The position numbers and the translations under genes are program-made. Below the pieces are notes generated by a model. The model was not told the origin of the DNA, ran no database searches, and saw only the letters and a program-made list of their open reading frames with translations. DNA of 64,000 nucleotides from Rhexocercosporidium sp. MPI-PUGE-AT-0058 (lineage: Eukaryota; Ascomycota; Leotiomycetes; Helotiales), in assembly GCA_020746875.1 (NCBI GenBank), contig JAGTJL010000019.1:62001-126000 (forward strand). The letters are read 5' to 3'. Within the stretch, counting starts at the first letter, position 1. Every line of letters begins with the position of its first letter. Shown here one piece after another: positions 25,875 to 37,739 of the stretch.

Positions 25875-26532
25875 TAAGGTAAGCTTTTGATAATAATATA
25901 ATAGACTTTATATTACCCTCGCTAAGATTCTCAGGAAGTATTAATAGGTTTCGATGAAAGCAGGACTTTATATATAATATATTTTCCTTATATTTTTATT
26001 TTATAAAAAATTAAAAAGAATATACGCTTTTATAATAGCTTGTAATCGCCACCTAATTTCCAGTATCTTCTAGAATAATTATATATATCAGCTATAATCG
26101 TTGCAAGCCGCCTTATTTGAAACGGCAAAGATTCATATAAGAATTAACGCGCGAAGTAAGGCTGACTTTGAAACGAAAAAATATAACTTATAAGAGAAGC
26201 CGGTTTCGAAGTTTACTGTATAAATACGGTTATAATAAGATGACGTTTTCAGAAGATATTCTATAGGCTTCGATATCCGTATTTATCGAATAATTCTTCT
26301 CTTATAATTTTATAATTTTAATAAAGAAGAGCTTAAGAGAAGAGAAAATTATATATTATTCTTATAATATAATATTCTAAAAGTTTGAAGTTTATTCCTT
26401 CGGTCCGCAGCGTGAGAGGTATATAAGCTATTACTTTCTAATTACATAATACTGCGCTAGCTTATTCTGGTATATATGGCTCGCAATCTTCTAACGAGTA
26501 TGGAGGGGAAGCCGATTTTGTAAGCGATTATA
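25875..26532. other. 3' flank of NLR B and right TIR of unit B
   Basis: About 600 bp of AT-rich non-coding sequence ending in the right TIR (about 26484-26532: atcttctaacgagtatggag, then the gccgattttgtaagcgatt end). Similarity to the left TIR is clear over the outer 45-50 bp only. Confidence 0.65.
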
Positions 26533-27340
26533 AAAGCGGTGATAATATCTAATTTTAATCTTAATTCTTAGCTCTTTCTTTACTTTTAAAGAATAAATTA
26601 TTTTATATAAAACTCTAAGATTTCTATTTCCCGTTATCGTACTTAAAGCCGACGTAAGCAATAATTACGATTTCCACTAGTTATTTAAGCTATTCCTTTT
26701 AAATATTATTTCGTAAAAGCTTATATTAAATTACTTTAATAAAAATATAAGTTTATTTTAATAAAAAGGCAATTTACCTGAAGGAAATCCTTTATTAAGA
26801 TAGCGAATGTAATAGCGGTAAAGAAGTCGACCGTATTATTGTCAAAAGAATACCTACTGAAATCCTTTAAGCTAATAGCGCTATCGTTTTTATAATATTT
26901 TTATATTAAATTTATTATAATATAGCTTATTACTTTCACGTCCTTCAGGCGTAGTTGACTCGACGTGATCTCGCGGCAGGTCTTTTAGTTAATTACGGTC
27001 GATTAATATAAATATAACGGAGTTATATTAGCCTTTTGCTTATTAATCTTAATAACGCTCTTAAAGGAAAGTAAAACGTTAAAGTAATTTAAGGAGTTAT
27101 ATTTTAGATTTTACTTCCTAAGATATATTATAGCTTTTAAAATTTATATACGTTAATAAAAACTAGGTACTACTTTTTAAAAGCTTATTTAAAAGAGAAT
27201 AACTATTAGCTCGAGTATCTTAAGATAAAGTAGAGAATTCACGACTTATATTAGCGAGATAAATATATAATCGAATATTATATAATACGAGTCTTTAAAG
27301 CTGAAGCGTTATAATATTAATAAGAAATTAGCGTGACGGA
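26533..27340. other. RIP-degraded DNA, nothing identified
   Basis: AT-rich. A plus frame can be followed loosely from about 26770 (FTSFRRS.LDVIS near 26940) toward the next feature but it is too broken to call. Confidence 0.3.
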
Positions 27341-28600
27341 TTCTTTATAATATTTGCAGCTTTAAAGCTATATTTAAATTAAAAAATCTCTTTATAATAA
27401 AAGAATCTCTTTTATTCCTTCGATTAGACGCGATTATAATAAACCCACTGAAGTTTAATTCATAATTACTTTAGAGGCTCTTTTACGGTAATTCGTTTTT
27501 AATATTTAGAGAATCGAGAACACTAACGCTTTACTTAACTGCTCGAACGATCGTAAAATCTTTATAGCTAGACTTAGTGAGAATTGCGTTTTCGATTACT
27601 GTCGTGACCTTTTAATACTTTATAATAGTAAGTCCTTATTTAATAAGCGCCTCTAGCTTCTTTGAATTTAATATAACATGCCTATTAGAGATTATTATTA
27701 TAAGACTAGCTAAACTAAGCGGTAAAATATTAATTAAGTTGATTTTAGTGCCTCGATCCGAACTTTTTGAGTCCATTTTCTTTTATATATATAATATAAT
27801 AAAGATAATAGCTCGCGATTCAGCTTTACTTTATACGTTTAGAGGTTATAATTACCTTTTACTTCAAGATATTTACAATATAATAATAAGGCCGCAGACT
27901 TTAATAAAGTGTTATATTTCGCGTATATTAAATATTAAAAGTTATTATATATTTAATTTGTAGTTAATGCTTATATTAAATAATATTACTGCTATATACT
28001 TAGTTTTCCATTTACTTATTACAATAATTCTTTATATAAACTTAAGTCTAAGTATACACAAATCGAAGTAGATGCCCTCTTAACGACTTAAATCCTTTTC
28101 TTTATTATAAAGTAAAATTTAAATATAAGAATATGCCCATTTTATTTAAACTAATTATTAATATATGACTTCTTTAAAAATAAGCTCATTTATATATCCC
28201 TTTATATTCTTTCGATTCTAAGTATTCGCAAATTTTAATATAAATAAAAATACGCATATATATATATTTAATATTACTGAATGCTTAAATTGCCGGAGGA
28301 AATAAATTTAAGCACATATAAATTTAAACATTAAAACATTCGGCTTCTTTTAAAATAAGGCAGAATAATATTACTTAAATAAAGAAATATAAATTAAGTA
28401 TTTAGTAAATTTTAATATTCCTATTTTGTTTTATGTCCTAAGAGCAGGACCTTTCGAGTAGTAATATCCTAGGACTTGGATAACCCGAGGAATAGTGCTT
28501 TTTTAAAAACTTTCTTTTATTTATAATAACGTCTTAAAAAACTATTTTTAAAAGGTCCAGTCTCTTTTAAGCTTTCTCTTTTATATTAAAATAAATTAAG
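27341..28600 (+). pseudogene. Uncharacterised gene relic with CxxC motif
   Basis: One plus frame can be followed for over 400 codons with only TAA/TAG breaks. It includes a 75-codon open block (about 27739-27963: RDSALLYTFRGYNYLLLQDI), a Cys pair ECLNCRRK (about 28280) followed by a segment rich in Gln-type stops, and RAGPFE..YPRTWITRG (about 28445). The single continuous frame over 1.2 kb argues that it was coding. The Cys pair and basic tail resemble a nucleic-acid-binding or zinc-binding segment, but I do not recognise the family. Confidence 0.35.
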
Positions 28601-30420
28601 AACATTTTCTTAATAAAGACTCCTTCTTAAAGCTAATAGTCTCCTTAAAAATATCTCTTAATAGCTTTTTACGTTAAAAATTAATACTACCGCCGCATTA
28701 TTGTCTGTTAAAAGGAGGCAATTATAATTATACGGAGGTAATACGTTAATAAAACCGTAATTTACCGATTTAAGTCTTTTTTAAAGAATATATTATATAT
28801 TTATATACACGGAAACACTTATAATTAAATTAATTTTGTATTATATGTTTACTTGCTTAATATGAATATAAGTGACTTTATTTGCCTTTATAACTCTTGC
28901 CTCTATAACATTTGCCTTTATAATACTTGCCTTTAAAAACTAAGATTAAATTACTTAAGTTAATAGTCTAGCTTTACTAACCTTACCCCTGCGTATATGT
29001 AGCCCTATACTAAAGCTTGTATTTAATTTCTTATATTATCGTTATTAAAGACTTTATATTATTAATTTTATATTCATAAGCTTCTAGGCTATTTACTTAT
29101 TATTAATATTTTATTATTTCTTATAATATTCTTTATTTCCTCGGACTTAATGAGTCGTAATTTTTATACTTTATTTAACTCCTCGTTCTTTATTATACTT
29201 AAGTCCTGTTTTATTATTTTTTTCTCAAGTTTCTTTATATTTTCTCTTAATACCTTTTTTTAAAAGATTTAAAATAAGTTTATAAGACTTAAATATATAA
29301 TTACGCGTTCCCTAAAAGGGATTACTATATTATAAAACTTTAAATATATTATAATAAAAAGGATCTGGCTAGACATTTAATAGTCGAATTTACTACTAGA
29401 AAAGTAAGGCTACGTATACATTTATTATTTAATTTATTGTTATTTAAAGTATTATTTAGAAACGATTAGGCCCTAATACCGTCGGCTACTTGCGTTAGTG
29501 TTTATTAAATATATAACTTAACTTCTTACTTTAGTTTTGTATTTATTAAATTAAACGAATTCGCCGCGTGCGACTTAGCCGAGCGTTATAGCTATAAATG
29601 AGTTTTTTTAAGCTAAATAAATGAGCCGTAATATTAAACCTACTAGTTACCATTAAAACGCTTTTATATTCGTTTATTATAATATTAATATTATACGGCC
29701 TATTAAACATTACTATAAGATTCCTGAGGCGACCATCCGTAGTATAATATAAAAGCTTTTACGTAAGACTTTATTAGGGTTTAATAAAGAGTTTAACGAT
29801 ATTTTACTTTTCAAGTATTTAAGAAATTACTATAAACGAATAAGTTTATAAAAAGGATAAAATATTAATAAAAGACATTTAAAAAATTTATAAATTAATA
29901 TATTATTTATTATCAATCTTAAGTCCCTTTTCGAGTCGAACACGTACGTATATTACGCCATAATAATCCGTAATAATAATATAAGAAAGATAATATCGAA
30001 AGATACCATTTTATTATGTAATAAGACAAATCTACATTAAAAGCAATAATAAAAATATTACTATTAAAATATAAATATATATTAACAGAAATGCTTTTTT
30101 TAATAAAAAATAACGCTAAAGAAAGTAAATAATAATTATTATAAAGGCTTAATATATCCGGAAGAAGAATTCATAAGATAGTCGCCGGAAAATTAAGATT
30201 GTTAGTAGAATAAGGAGATTAAGTAATAATTCTCTATATAAATAATTAATTTTATTATTTAAAATAAAATGAAAAAACTTATTATAACCGCAAATAAATT
30301 TTAGGGAACGTCTAAAGGTAAGAATATCTTAGATTTAATTATGACTAGAGTATAAATAATACTTAATAAAAACGCCATAATACCTGTGGAATAATAAATA
30401 AAGTATATAATTTTTAAGTA
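28601..30420. other. RIP-degraded DNA with a short 15-bp repeat
   Basis: No gene recognised. At 28880-28935 a 15-bp motif (ttgcctttataactc and variants) is repeated 3.6 times; on the minus strand it would encode KGKYY/KGKCY-like pentapeptides. Otherwise featureless AT-rich sequence. Confidence 0.4.
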
Positions 30421-30840
30421 AATCTTAAGAATATTTCCGAGAAATATAAGGTGTGGCCCAGCGAAAAAAGGCATTATATTAATAACTGCGAGTGTCCTTA
30501 TACGGCGGCTAATCTCGGCAATTATAGACGCTAGAAAGGATACGCAAAATATATTTGCTATAATATAAATTAATTATATTATTATAACGGCTAGATTTTA
30601 TAGGCCTAAAAACCTATATTAATAGACGAGTCTAAGGTATATAAGATGCCTCGATAGCAAAAACATATACCGGATAATCTTATAAAAATATTAGCGTAAA
30701 TAAATTAAAATAAATATTAAAAAGATTTTTATTATTATAAATACATATATTTAAGTCCAGTTTATAATAAAATTTATTAAGCCTTAATAAAAGCACTTAA
30801 AGAGGACGATAAGGAAGGCACCGAAGAGGTATGAGTAAGT
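30421..30840 (+). pseudogene. Uncharacterised coding fragment with CxCP motif
   Basis: A plus frame reads ISEKYKVWPSEKRHYINNCECPYTAANLGNYRR (split by no stop), then further fragments with TAG/TAA at Gln-like positions, KVYKMPR..KHIPDNL and YLSPVYNKIY, ending near the TGA at 30830. The Cys-x-Cys-Pro and later Cys suggest a small zinc-binding module. Family not recognised; it may be part of a transposon protein. Confidence 0.3.
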
Positions 30841-32937
30841 GATTTTTAACTTTTATACTTGCCTTTAAATATTTATATAATCGATTTAAAAAAGAAATAA
30901 AAAGGGTATTAAATATAGAAAGTTAAAGTAACAATATAATTAAGCTTTTAACAAACTTTAATAATATAGCATACATTAAGTACGCGCTTTAGCGCAGAGT
31001 AAAGTTAAGTAAATATTAAAAATAGTTTTTAGCCTTTTTAATAAGCGTTATTTAAAAATACTTTTAAATATATATAAATTTAAATATATGCCCTGTAAAA
31101 AATAAATATAAAAGTACTTTTTATTTTATAATACTACTTTAAATATATATTAAAATAAGTATGTATTTTATATTAAATACGAAATATAAAATCCTGATTT
31201 ACGAGATTAAAGATATAATTTATTAAGAATATATTAATATAAAATTGGAGCATTAGATAAGTTAATTAATAGCTAAGAATAATTTTGGAATAATTGTATT
31301 TATAGAATTCATAATTGAAAAGCTAGCCTTTAAGAAGGCTTTTGTAAATAAACTACTAATACTTTTACGACCCCCTTTATTAAACCACAGGTTAACTTCT
31401 GCCAAAAAACACTATGCGTATTACTAGTACTATTATAAGTATAGTCCTGATTATTATTATTACTTTAAGAATACTTCTCGAAGTATACTTTATCGCTTAA
31501 TATTAAATTATAAACGCGCGACTTCTAAGCTTTGCAAAGAAAATAACGGGTAGAAGTAATAACTAAGAAAAGGGCTAATAATAATAGTCGTTTTAGTAAT
31601 ATTAATCTGGCTTAGCTACGGGGGTAGGCACACTTCTTATATAAGCTTAAAGTGCTGCCACTAACCTTACTTCATAAATATTAAGGGTATAAGGCTTTAA
31701 GTGAACTATATTATTATAACTATAAATCAGCTTAAATATACTCGGTCTATTATAATTAAATCCTAATTAAGCCTTTTTTTAAAATTACTATTTCTTAATC
31801 GAGCATTTTTAAATTAAGTATTAATTAAAACCAAATGTTTTTAAAACATTTATTATATTTTTAATTTATAATAAATAATTACTTGATTATTTTAAAATAA
31901 ACACATACTAAAGTAATAATTGAATCGACTGGATTATTTATAAAGCTTTTACCGTTCGACTCTTAAATTCGCTATATTTTATTTTTAATATTTTCGTTTT
32001 AAATACGTTAAGATATTTGACCGCATTTTAGTATTACTTTAACGGCGGCTCCGCCATATAAAGCGCATATATATAAATCTTCTGAATAAGTTCTTAAGAA
32101 AAGATTTCTTTTATATACATAAGGGCCTTTTATTACTTTTTTCTCTTAAAAGTATATAATTATTAGGAAAGCTTTTTAAAATGTGGTTAAGATCTCCTTA
32201 AGATAATTATATTCTTATTAAAACAGGATTTATAGAACCTTTTCTGGCTAATTACTTAAGAAAGTACTTTTCTTAAGTTATAATCTGCGAGTTTTTAAAT
32301 TTAGGAAATATAAGACTTCTTTAAGTATTCTTAAGAACTAAGCATCTTAATATTACTGAAATATACGATGTGTATTATTACAGTAATAAAATATTTATTA
32401 TTTTAAAGTACTTCGAATTATCTTTAATTAATATTAACTTTTTATCCTTTCCGTTCGATAAGTAGGAGGTCGCCACGATTATTATAGAAGTAGATTAGCC
32501 GCATTATTTGGAGGTACTTACTCATAGTAATAGGTCTTGAGCGAGTCGGCTTACTTTTTATTAAAAGGAATATCTTATAAAAAGTTATTTATGTTTAATA
32601 TTTAAATATTTATAAAAGGAAAAATTAAGATTAGTAAAAACGACTTTTAATATGCCCTCAGACTTCCTAACTAGGATTTAATTTTAGATTTAGAGTAATA
32701 TAGGCGAAAAGCACCGAATAAAAGTATACGATTCGCGTATGCCCTCCTCGATCTGCTATTTATAACAACTATTATAAACGAAATATTATTATTAAAATAT
32801 AAAAAGGAGGTCTGGCCCGAACGGGTTATTGATTTTGTGTCGTATTACTTAATTAGTTTAATTTAAAGTTTACTAAGAGTAAGTAATATAGCTTAGTCTA
32901 TGTTTTTATTATTAATAAGACAGCATCTTTTCCTCGA
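30841..32937. other. RIP-degraded DNA, no gene recognised
   Basis: AT-rich with dense stops. A less mutated island at 32460-32540 and another at 32690-32830 do not give a usable frame. Confidence 0.35.
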
Positions 32938-33297
32938 TAATGCCAAGGCCGCAAGCAAGCTAGCGCTAAGGGTACGACTCGCCATTAAAGCATTAAAGAT
33001 AAACTTATTAAATATAAATAAAAAGTCGGCAACCCAGGCTGTATTTAATAAGATAGATATTTTGTAACGTATAAAATAGTCGAAATACTTAAATATTAAT
33101 AATAAAACATACGTTAAGCTGGCGTTTCATCCTGCATTAGTCTATTTATTAGATCCGCTCCTGACCTATACGCCACTTAAGGCGTAGATTCCACGTATTT
33201 AAAGTCTATTAACCCAGAGATTAGCGCACGCCTGGAAGCTGCGCCCTAAGAGATAAGTATAAGAAAGTGGCCATTTCCTTCCGTTCTCTTTTTAAAT
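32938..33297 (+). pseudogene. Uncharacterised coding fragment
   Basis: A continuous plus frame of about 120 codons: NAKAASKLALRVRLAIKALK, KKSATQAVFNKIDIL, YVKLAFHPALVYLLDPLLTY and RLAHAWKLRPKR, interrupted only by TAA/TAG. It is alanine-, leucine- and lysine-rich and probably helical. It lies upstream of a second fragment (33494-33681) and unit C, and may belong to the same former gene, though the frame between them is not continuous. Family not recognised. Confidence 0.35.
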
Positions 33298-33493
33298 TTC
33301 GACTTTTTCGACCCTCATCTTCTTTAAAATAAACGCGATTATAACGAAGTCGAATATAACCCCTCTCCCGCGGGAGAATCTTACTTAAAAAGCTTATAAT
33401 CCTTACACGCGCTCTTTAAAATCGATTGAAATTTAAGTCTTAGATTAAGGTAGCTCGCTATAAAGACAATTCTATAATTATATTAATATTTAA

Positions 33494-33681
33494 TTAAAAC
33501 GACCAATTAAGTTAAAAGAAATATCTTCGGAGCCACTTATCTTCGGAATCTGGAAAAGGAAACGTATAATAAAGTCAGATAAATTCGGACATGCAGATAT
33601 TAGAGCGAAGGATGAGGTAATAGAAGAGTTTGCTAAAGTCGGCTATAAAACCGGCAAGAATATATTATAAAAGGCGCCGCA
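33494..33681 (+). pseudogene. 5' fragment of a gene possibly split by unit C
   Basis: A plus frame reads KEISSEPLIFGIWKRKR and KSDKFGHADIRAKDEVIEEF with only one late TAA before the left TIR of unit C. The first bases past the right TIR (41502) are again coding on the plus strand. The two pieces may be one gene interrupted by the 7.8-kb insertion. Function unknown. Confidence 0.4.
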
Positions 33682-33780
33682 TACATAGCTTCTAAAATAG
33701 CTTCCCCTCTACACTCGCGAGAAGATTCTTAGCCTTACCTACTAGAAGAGGCTAAGCGAATAATCATATGATTAGCAAGC
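33682..33780 (+). repeat. Left TIR of unit C
   Basis: tacatagcttctaaaatagc, then cttcccctctacactcgcga, gaagattcttagccttacct and gaagaggctaagcgaa, ending in tcatatgattagcaagc. The outermost bases deviate from the family (two bases shorter than caatcgcttgcaaaatcgg). Confidence 0.8.
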
Positions 33781-34351
33781 CGCATGCACGTCACGACGCC
33801 TATGAGTTATCCCAAATACAGTATAGTATTATAATGACCTGCGCTTTACTCCCAAATGTAGCTGACTCCGCATAAGGCTGACTCCGCAGAAGGCCGACTC
33901 TAATTCACCGCAGTATAAAACCTTATTATCGCAATACGTCTTTTATGCTTCGACAAACACTGCGAAAGGCGATTCCGTATAAAGTACTCTGTAATTTTTA
34001 TTAAAAATTAAAGTTATCTACCATAAATCTCTCGGAGTCGAAAACTTCACAGGTTAACTGGATTTGCTTCGTATGGCTTTGCTAATATGTCGCCCTCGCA
34101 GTTCAGGCCATACCTGAGCTTACTAGGCCGCAGGCGTGACGCTTACAGCCTTATTCTACTTTCTTAGTCCCGACTTAAAGATTATCTTTCCTCTCGGTAA
34201 ATATTATCTTCTATTTCATCTTCTTCTTTACGCTACTTTCGTTTATCGTAGCACTTTTCTTCTTAATCACTACCGCTTCCGACGTGCTTATTACTTGTTC
34301 GCTTATTAAGGATTACGCACGATTGACTACGGTCGACTGCAGCAGCCGAAG
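33781..34351. promoter_or_regulatory. 5' flank of NLR C, subterminal repeats
   Basis: About 570 bp of near-normal composition between the TIR and the NLR start. The short motif ggctgactccgca (variants) recurs two or three times at 33860-33900. It should hold the promoter; no core element is assignable. Confidence 0.35.
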
Positions 34352-35545
34352 ATGTTTATTATTGCTTTTAGTAGTATATCTCGGACTGATAACACGGATG
34401 GATCCGTGATAAAATCGCTCGAAATTGCGCTTTTAGAGTTCGGAAGCGTCCTTACTGATAATGAGAAAAAGCAATTACAGCAGATTAAAAGCGTGCCTAA
34501 TGCTTCCGCTGCACTCGTCTTCACTGCCAAGCTGGATGCATCAAATTCGACTCGACGAGGAAAAAGCATCGGCGCTCGGGCGTATTCTATATTGCAATCA
34601 ATCCAGCAGTTCTCTACGATCGTCGACACTTTCGTTTCATCTTATCCGGATATTGCAGCACTTGTTTAAGGCAGTGTAAAGCTTACAGTACTTATAAGTT
34701 ATCCGTCGAGACTCTCGAGGAGGCGAAATAGTGTTTGGACTGAACCCAATAATGCTTCTAGATTGCAGCCAACATTACGTCGTACTTCGAATCCTTTGCT
34801 GACCTGTTCATGAGTCTTAATAAACTTTTCCTCCAATTCGATGAATATCAGCTTCTCTTTCTTAACTCGCCCGCATTTCGGGAGTTAATATGCAGATTCC
34901 ATGCCTCTATTATTCAATTATGCAAGCAGGCTATTCTGCTAATACGATAGCTATGCAAGTGACCACAACTTATTATAGCGAGCTTTATTAATCTAAAGAC
35001 TGGAGGGGTAAGGAAAATAATAACGGATTTGCGCGGTAAGCTTCGTTCCCAAATCGAGAATATCTAAAGTTGTACTAATAATATTAAGAACGCTATTACT
35101 CTGGCCAAAGCTACGTCTGATCGAAGAGAATAGGCTTATCAGGAGCAAGAACGAAAGCGTGCAGCTAAATACAGAAAGCAATTGTCGATTTTCGCGTCCC
35201 GATCTCAGAAAGAACTTGAAAGTGCTAGAGAATAGTAAATGCAAAGAGATTAGGACCTGCTAAGTAATTTTCACGGCTTTCTTATCGATCTTACATTAAC
35301 GAAGGCAAGGAAAAAGAAAACGAAACTCCTGGACTTATTATTAACGTATGCATACCAAATGAACTTTTATTAGACTCGCAAAAAGCGGCATATTAACACC
35401 GCTACGTGATTGTTTTCAACTCCAGAATTTGCTAAATAGAAGGACGGTGAAGCGCCCTTAGTATTTATTTTGACCGGCAAACGTAAGTTTACTGCTTTGC
35501 TTTAAAGCTATACTAATCTACTCGTAGTTGGTTCCGGGAAGACGG

Positions 35546-36000
35546 CACCAGTGGGTAACAGAATTCGGTAACCACACCCTAGAATTAAGCGATCCTCACC
35601 AAGAATCGCTCATTCCAAGAAAGTGTTACACGCTAAGCTATTTATAAATAAGTCTAATATTTTAATAACTTTTATAAACTAACTGAAAGATTATACTGTG
35701 AAAAGGACTAAAGTTTAAAGCTATAAAATAAAAAATTAAAGGTTTAAATGTATTTTAGGTACTAAAAATACTTTTATTTTCTTAGTGATTTTTAATTTAT
35801 AAAATAACTTTTATTATAATAGCAATCTTTAAAAAAATGAATAACCCAAAAGTTTAAGATTATAGATCTTAATATTATTGAAGATTGATTATTCTTTTTA
35901 ATTAGTATTTATTGCTTAAATTAAAGTAGTAAAGGGTGACTTTGGGTGAGGATCGCTTAATTTCTAGGGTGTGGTTACCGAATTCTGTCACCCACTGGTG
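35546..36000. mobile_element. 455-bp MITE inserted at the P-loop of NLR C
   Basis: Perfectly bounded by inverted repeats of about 57 bp: left caccagtgggtaacagaatt, then cggtaaccacaccctagaa and ttaagcgatcctcacc; the right end is the reverse complement with few differences. The flanking direct repeat is acgg (35542-35545 and 36001-36004). The interior is AT-rich without an open frame. The caccagtg terminus and 4-bp target duplication do not let me assign a superfamily. Removing one acgg and the insert makes the P-loop frame continuous. Confidence 0.88.
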
Positions 36001-37739
36001 ACGGTGCTTATACTAATACTTCTTCAACTTTCTGCATATCGTTTGCTGACGAGGACTTCAGATCGAGTATCATTGACTGCCTTTATTGCGAGAGAATAAG
36101 AACTAATAAGCTTATCACTTTCGTCTTTCCCCGTTTTAACGACTTTATATCACTTAGCGCCGCAATCGTATTAAGATCTATTATCCGATAATCCCTTAAG
36201 CCCGACGATATAACTGGGGAAGTCGAGAGATATTTAAGCAGATTTGAGATTATTTACGTAAACATAGATATAATTGGCAAGTTACTTCAGTATTATATCA
36301 ATAGATTTTCTACGCTCTATATTGTCATCGATGCTTTAGATGAATTCGAAAAGAAGGAGCGTAACGTCCTGCTTCGAAGTCTCTCATCTGTTATATTAAT
36401 TCCTAATTCTAAAGCGAAGCTTTTCCTTGTCGGCCGAAGCAGCGTATTAACGGATATCCGAAGATAGTTCCCAGTTTCTCAGGAGAAGTCTGCCGATTAT
36501 CGTGAAGTCCAGGCCGATATTAAGGCATACACGCGAGAGACCATAACTCTCAGGCAGGGGGAACTCATACTACAGGAACAACTTATTTTATAAGACCCTG
36601 CTTTAGCTCAGGAAATTATTAAAGCGTTGATTAATAGTGCGAACGGCATATGTATGCTTACTTCTTGAAGATCGAATAGCTTTGCTAAGTTTGGCAGGTT
36701 TCTCTGGGTCGATTACCAAATTGCGGAAATATGCGAGTGCACTTGCGACGACGAGATCCGGGAAGTGCTTAAAACTCTCCTTAAAAACTTGGGAGAAACT
36801 TTCGACCGCGCTATAAAACGGATCGTGAAGCGTAGCTCTGCTAAAACTGCCAGCCGCATTTTCCAATAGGCTGCAGCAACCAAACGAGCGCTCACACTTG
36901 ATATACTGAGGGAAGCCCTCTTATATAAGCCTAATATACCCTATTCTATCGCAAGAAAGAGACCAAACGGCCTAGAGCGCATCACTACATAGTATAAGAA
37001 TCTAGTCTAACTAGACGAGGAATTACAAATTGTTCAATTCACTCATCGCAGCGTCCTATAGCATCTCTTAGAATAACCATCAGACTCGAGCTTACAGGGT
37101 TTTTATATTAAGTTGGAAGAAGCCGATCATTTTATTGGCGAGATATGTATAACTTACTTCAATTCGAACGATTTTAAGACTGATTTGATTCGAAATCCTG
37201 CAGCTCTGCCAACTCGTCTTCCGAATTATATTATTAAAAAAACTTTGGAAGTTGAAGGAGTTATATCACGCATAATGCGTATGACGCAGAGGCTATACCC
37301 CTAGAGCCATCAAAAATCCACAAATAATAAAGAGAGCATAATAGTGATCAAGAATAGTCTCGAAGACTCGATAGCTACGTTACAGTTAGGACACCCTTTC
37401 CTCGAGTACGCTTTAGACTACTGGCTATTTTACACTCGCAATTTTAAAGAAGGCAAATTTATAACTTGGAATCTATAGAAGCAAATAATACGCGGCTCGC
37501 ACGGTCTGGCGAGAACTCCTTGGTTACTGGCAGAGTTTCACGACCGAGTCCTTATCGTTTACGAATAGATTGATAAGCACGACTATTTTGTAATATTTCT
37601 ATAAATTATATTTATTACTGGACTAAGTTCTATAGAAGGGGATGCCTTGATATGCTATTATGCAGCACTTGGCCGCTTGAATTATATAAATATCTTGATT
37701 AATTTCGTCAAGCATAAGAAAGGGTTTTCATAAGGACTT

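Larger units (their letters stand above)
21787..26532. mobile_element. Unit B: TIR-bounded element carrying a SIR2-NB-ARC-TPR NLR
   Basis: A 4.75-kb unit. The left end has TA then caatcgcttataaaatcggc and the right end, inverted at 26484-26532, has the matching ..gccgattttgtaagcgatta followed by TA. Ends match those of A, C and D. The single clear gene is the plus-strand NLR (22399-25874). The first 700 bp inside the left end are comparatively GC-rich, showing weak RIP. No transposase was found inside. Confidence 0.68.

Noticed and set aside
34327..34629. 100-codon minus-strand open frame
   Set aside because: Lies opposite the N-terminus of NLR C, whose plus frame has family-like content; the minus frame is a by-product of that lightly mutated coding region.
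34461..34679. Second plus-strand open frame within NLR C
   Set aside because: Out-of-frame overlap with the NLR C N-terminus, with no independent signal.
34993..35244. Minus-strand open frame rich in Ser/Leu
   Set aside because: Complement of the Lys/Glu/Arg coiled coil of NLR C; such regions give open antisense frames.
36603..36895. Two overlapping minus-strand open frames
   Set aside because: Antisense to the NACHT region of NLR C, where the plus frame has recognised motifs on both sides.
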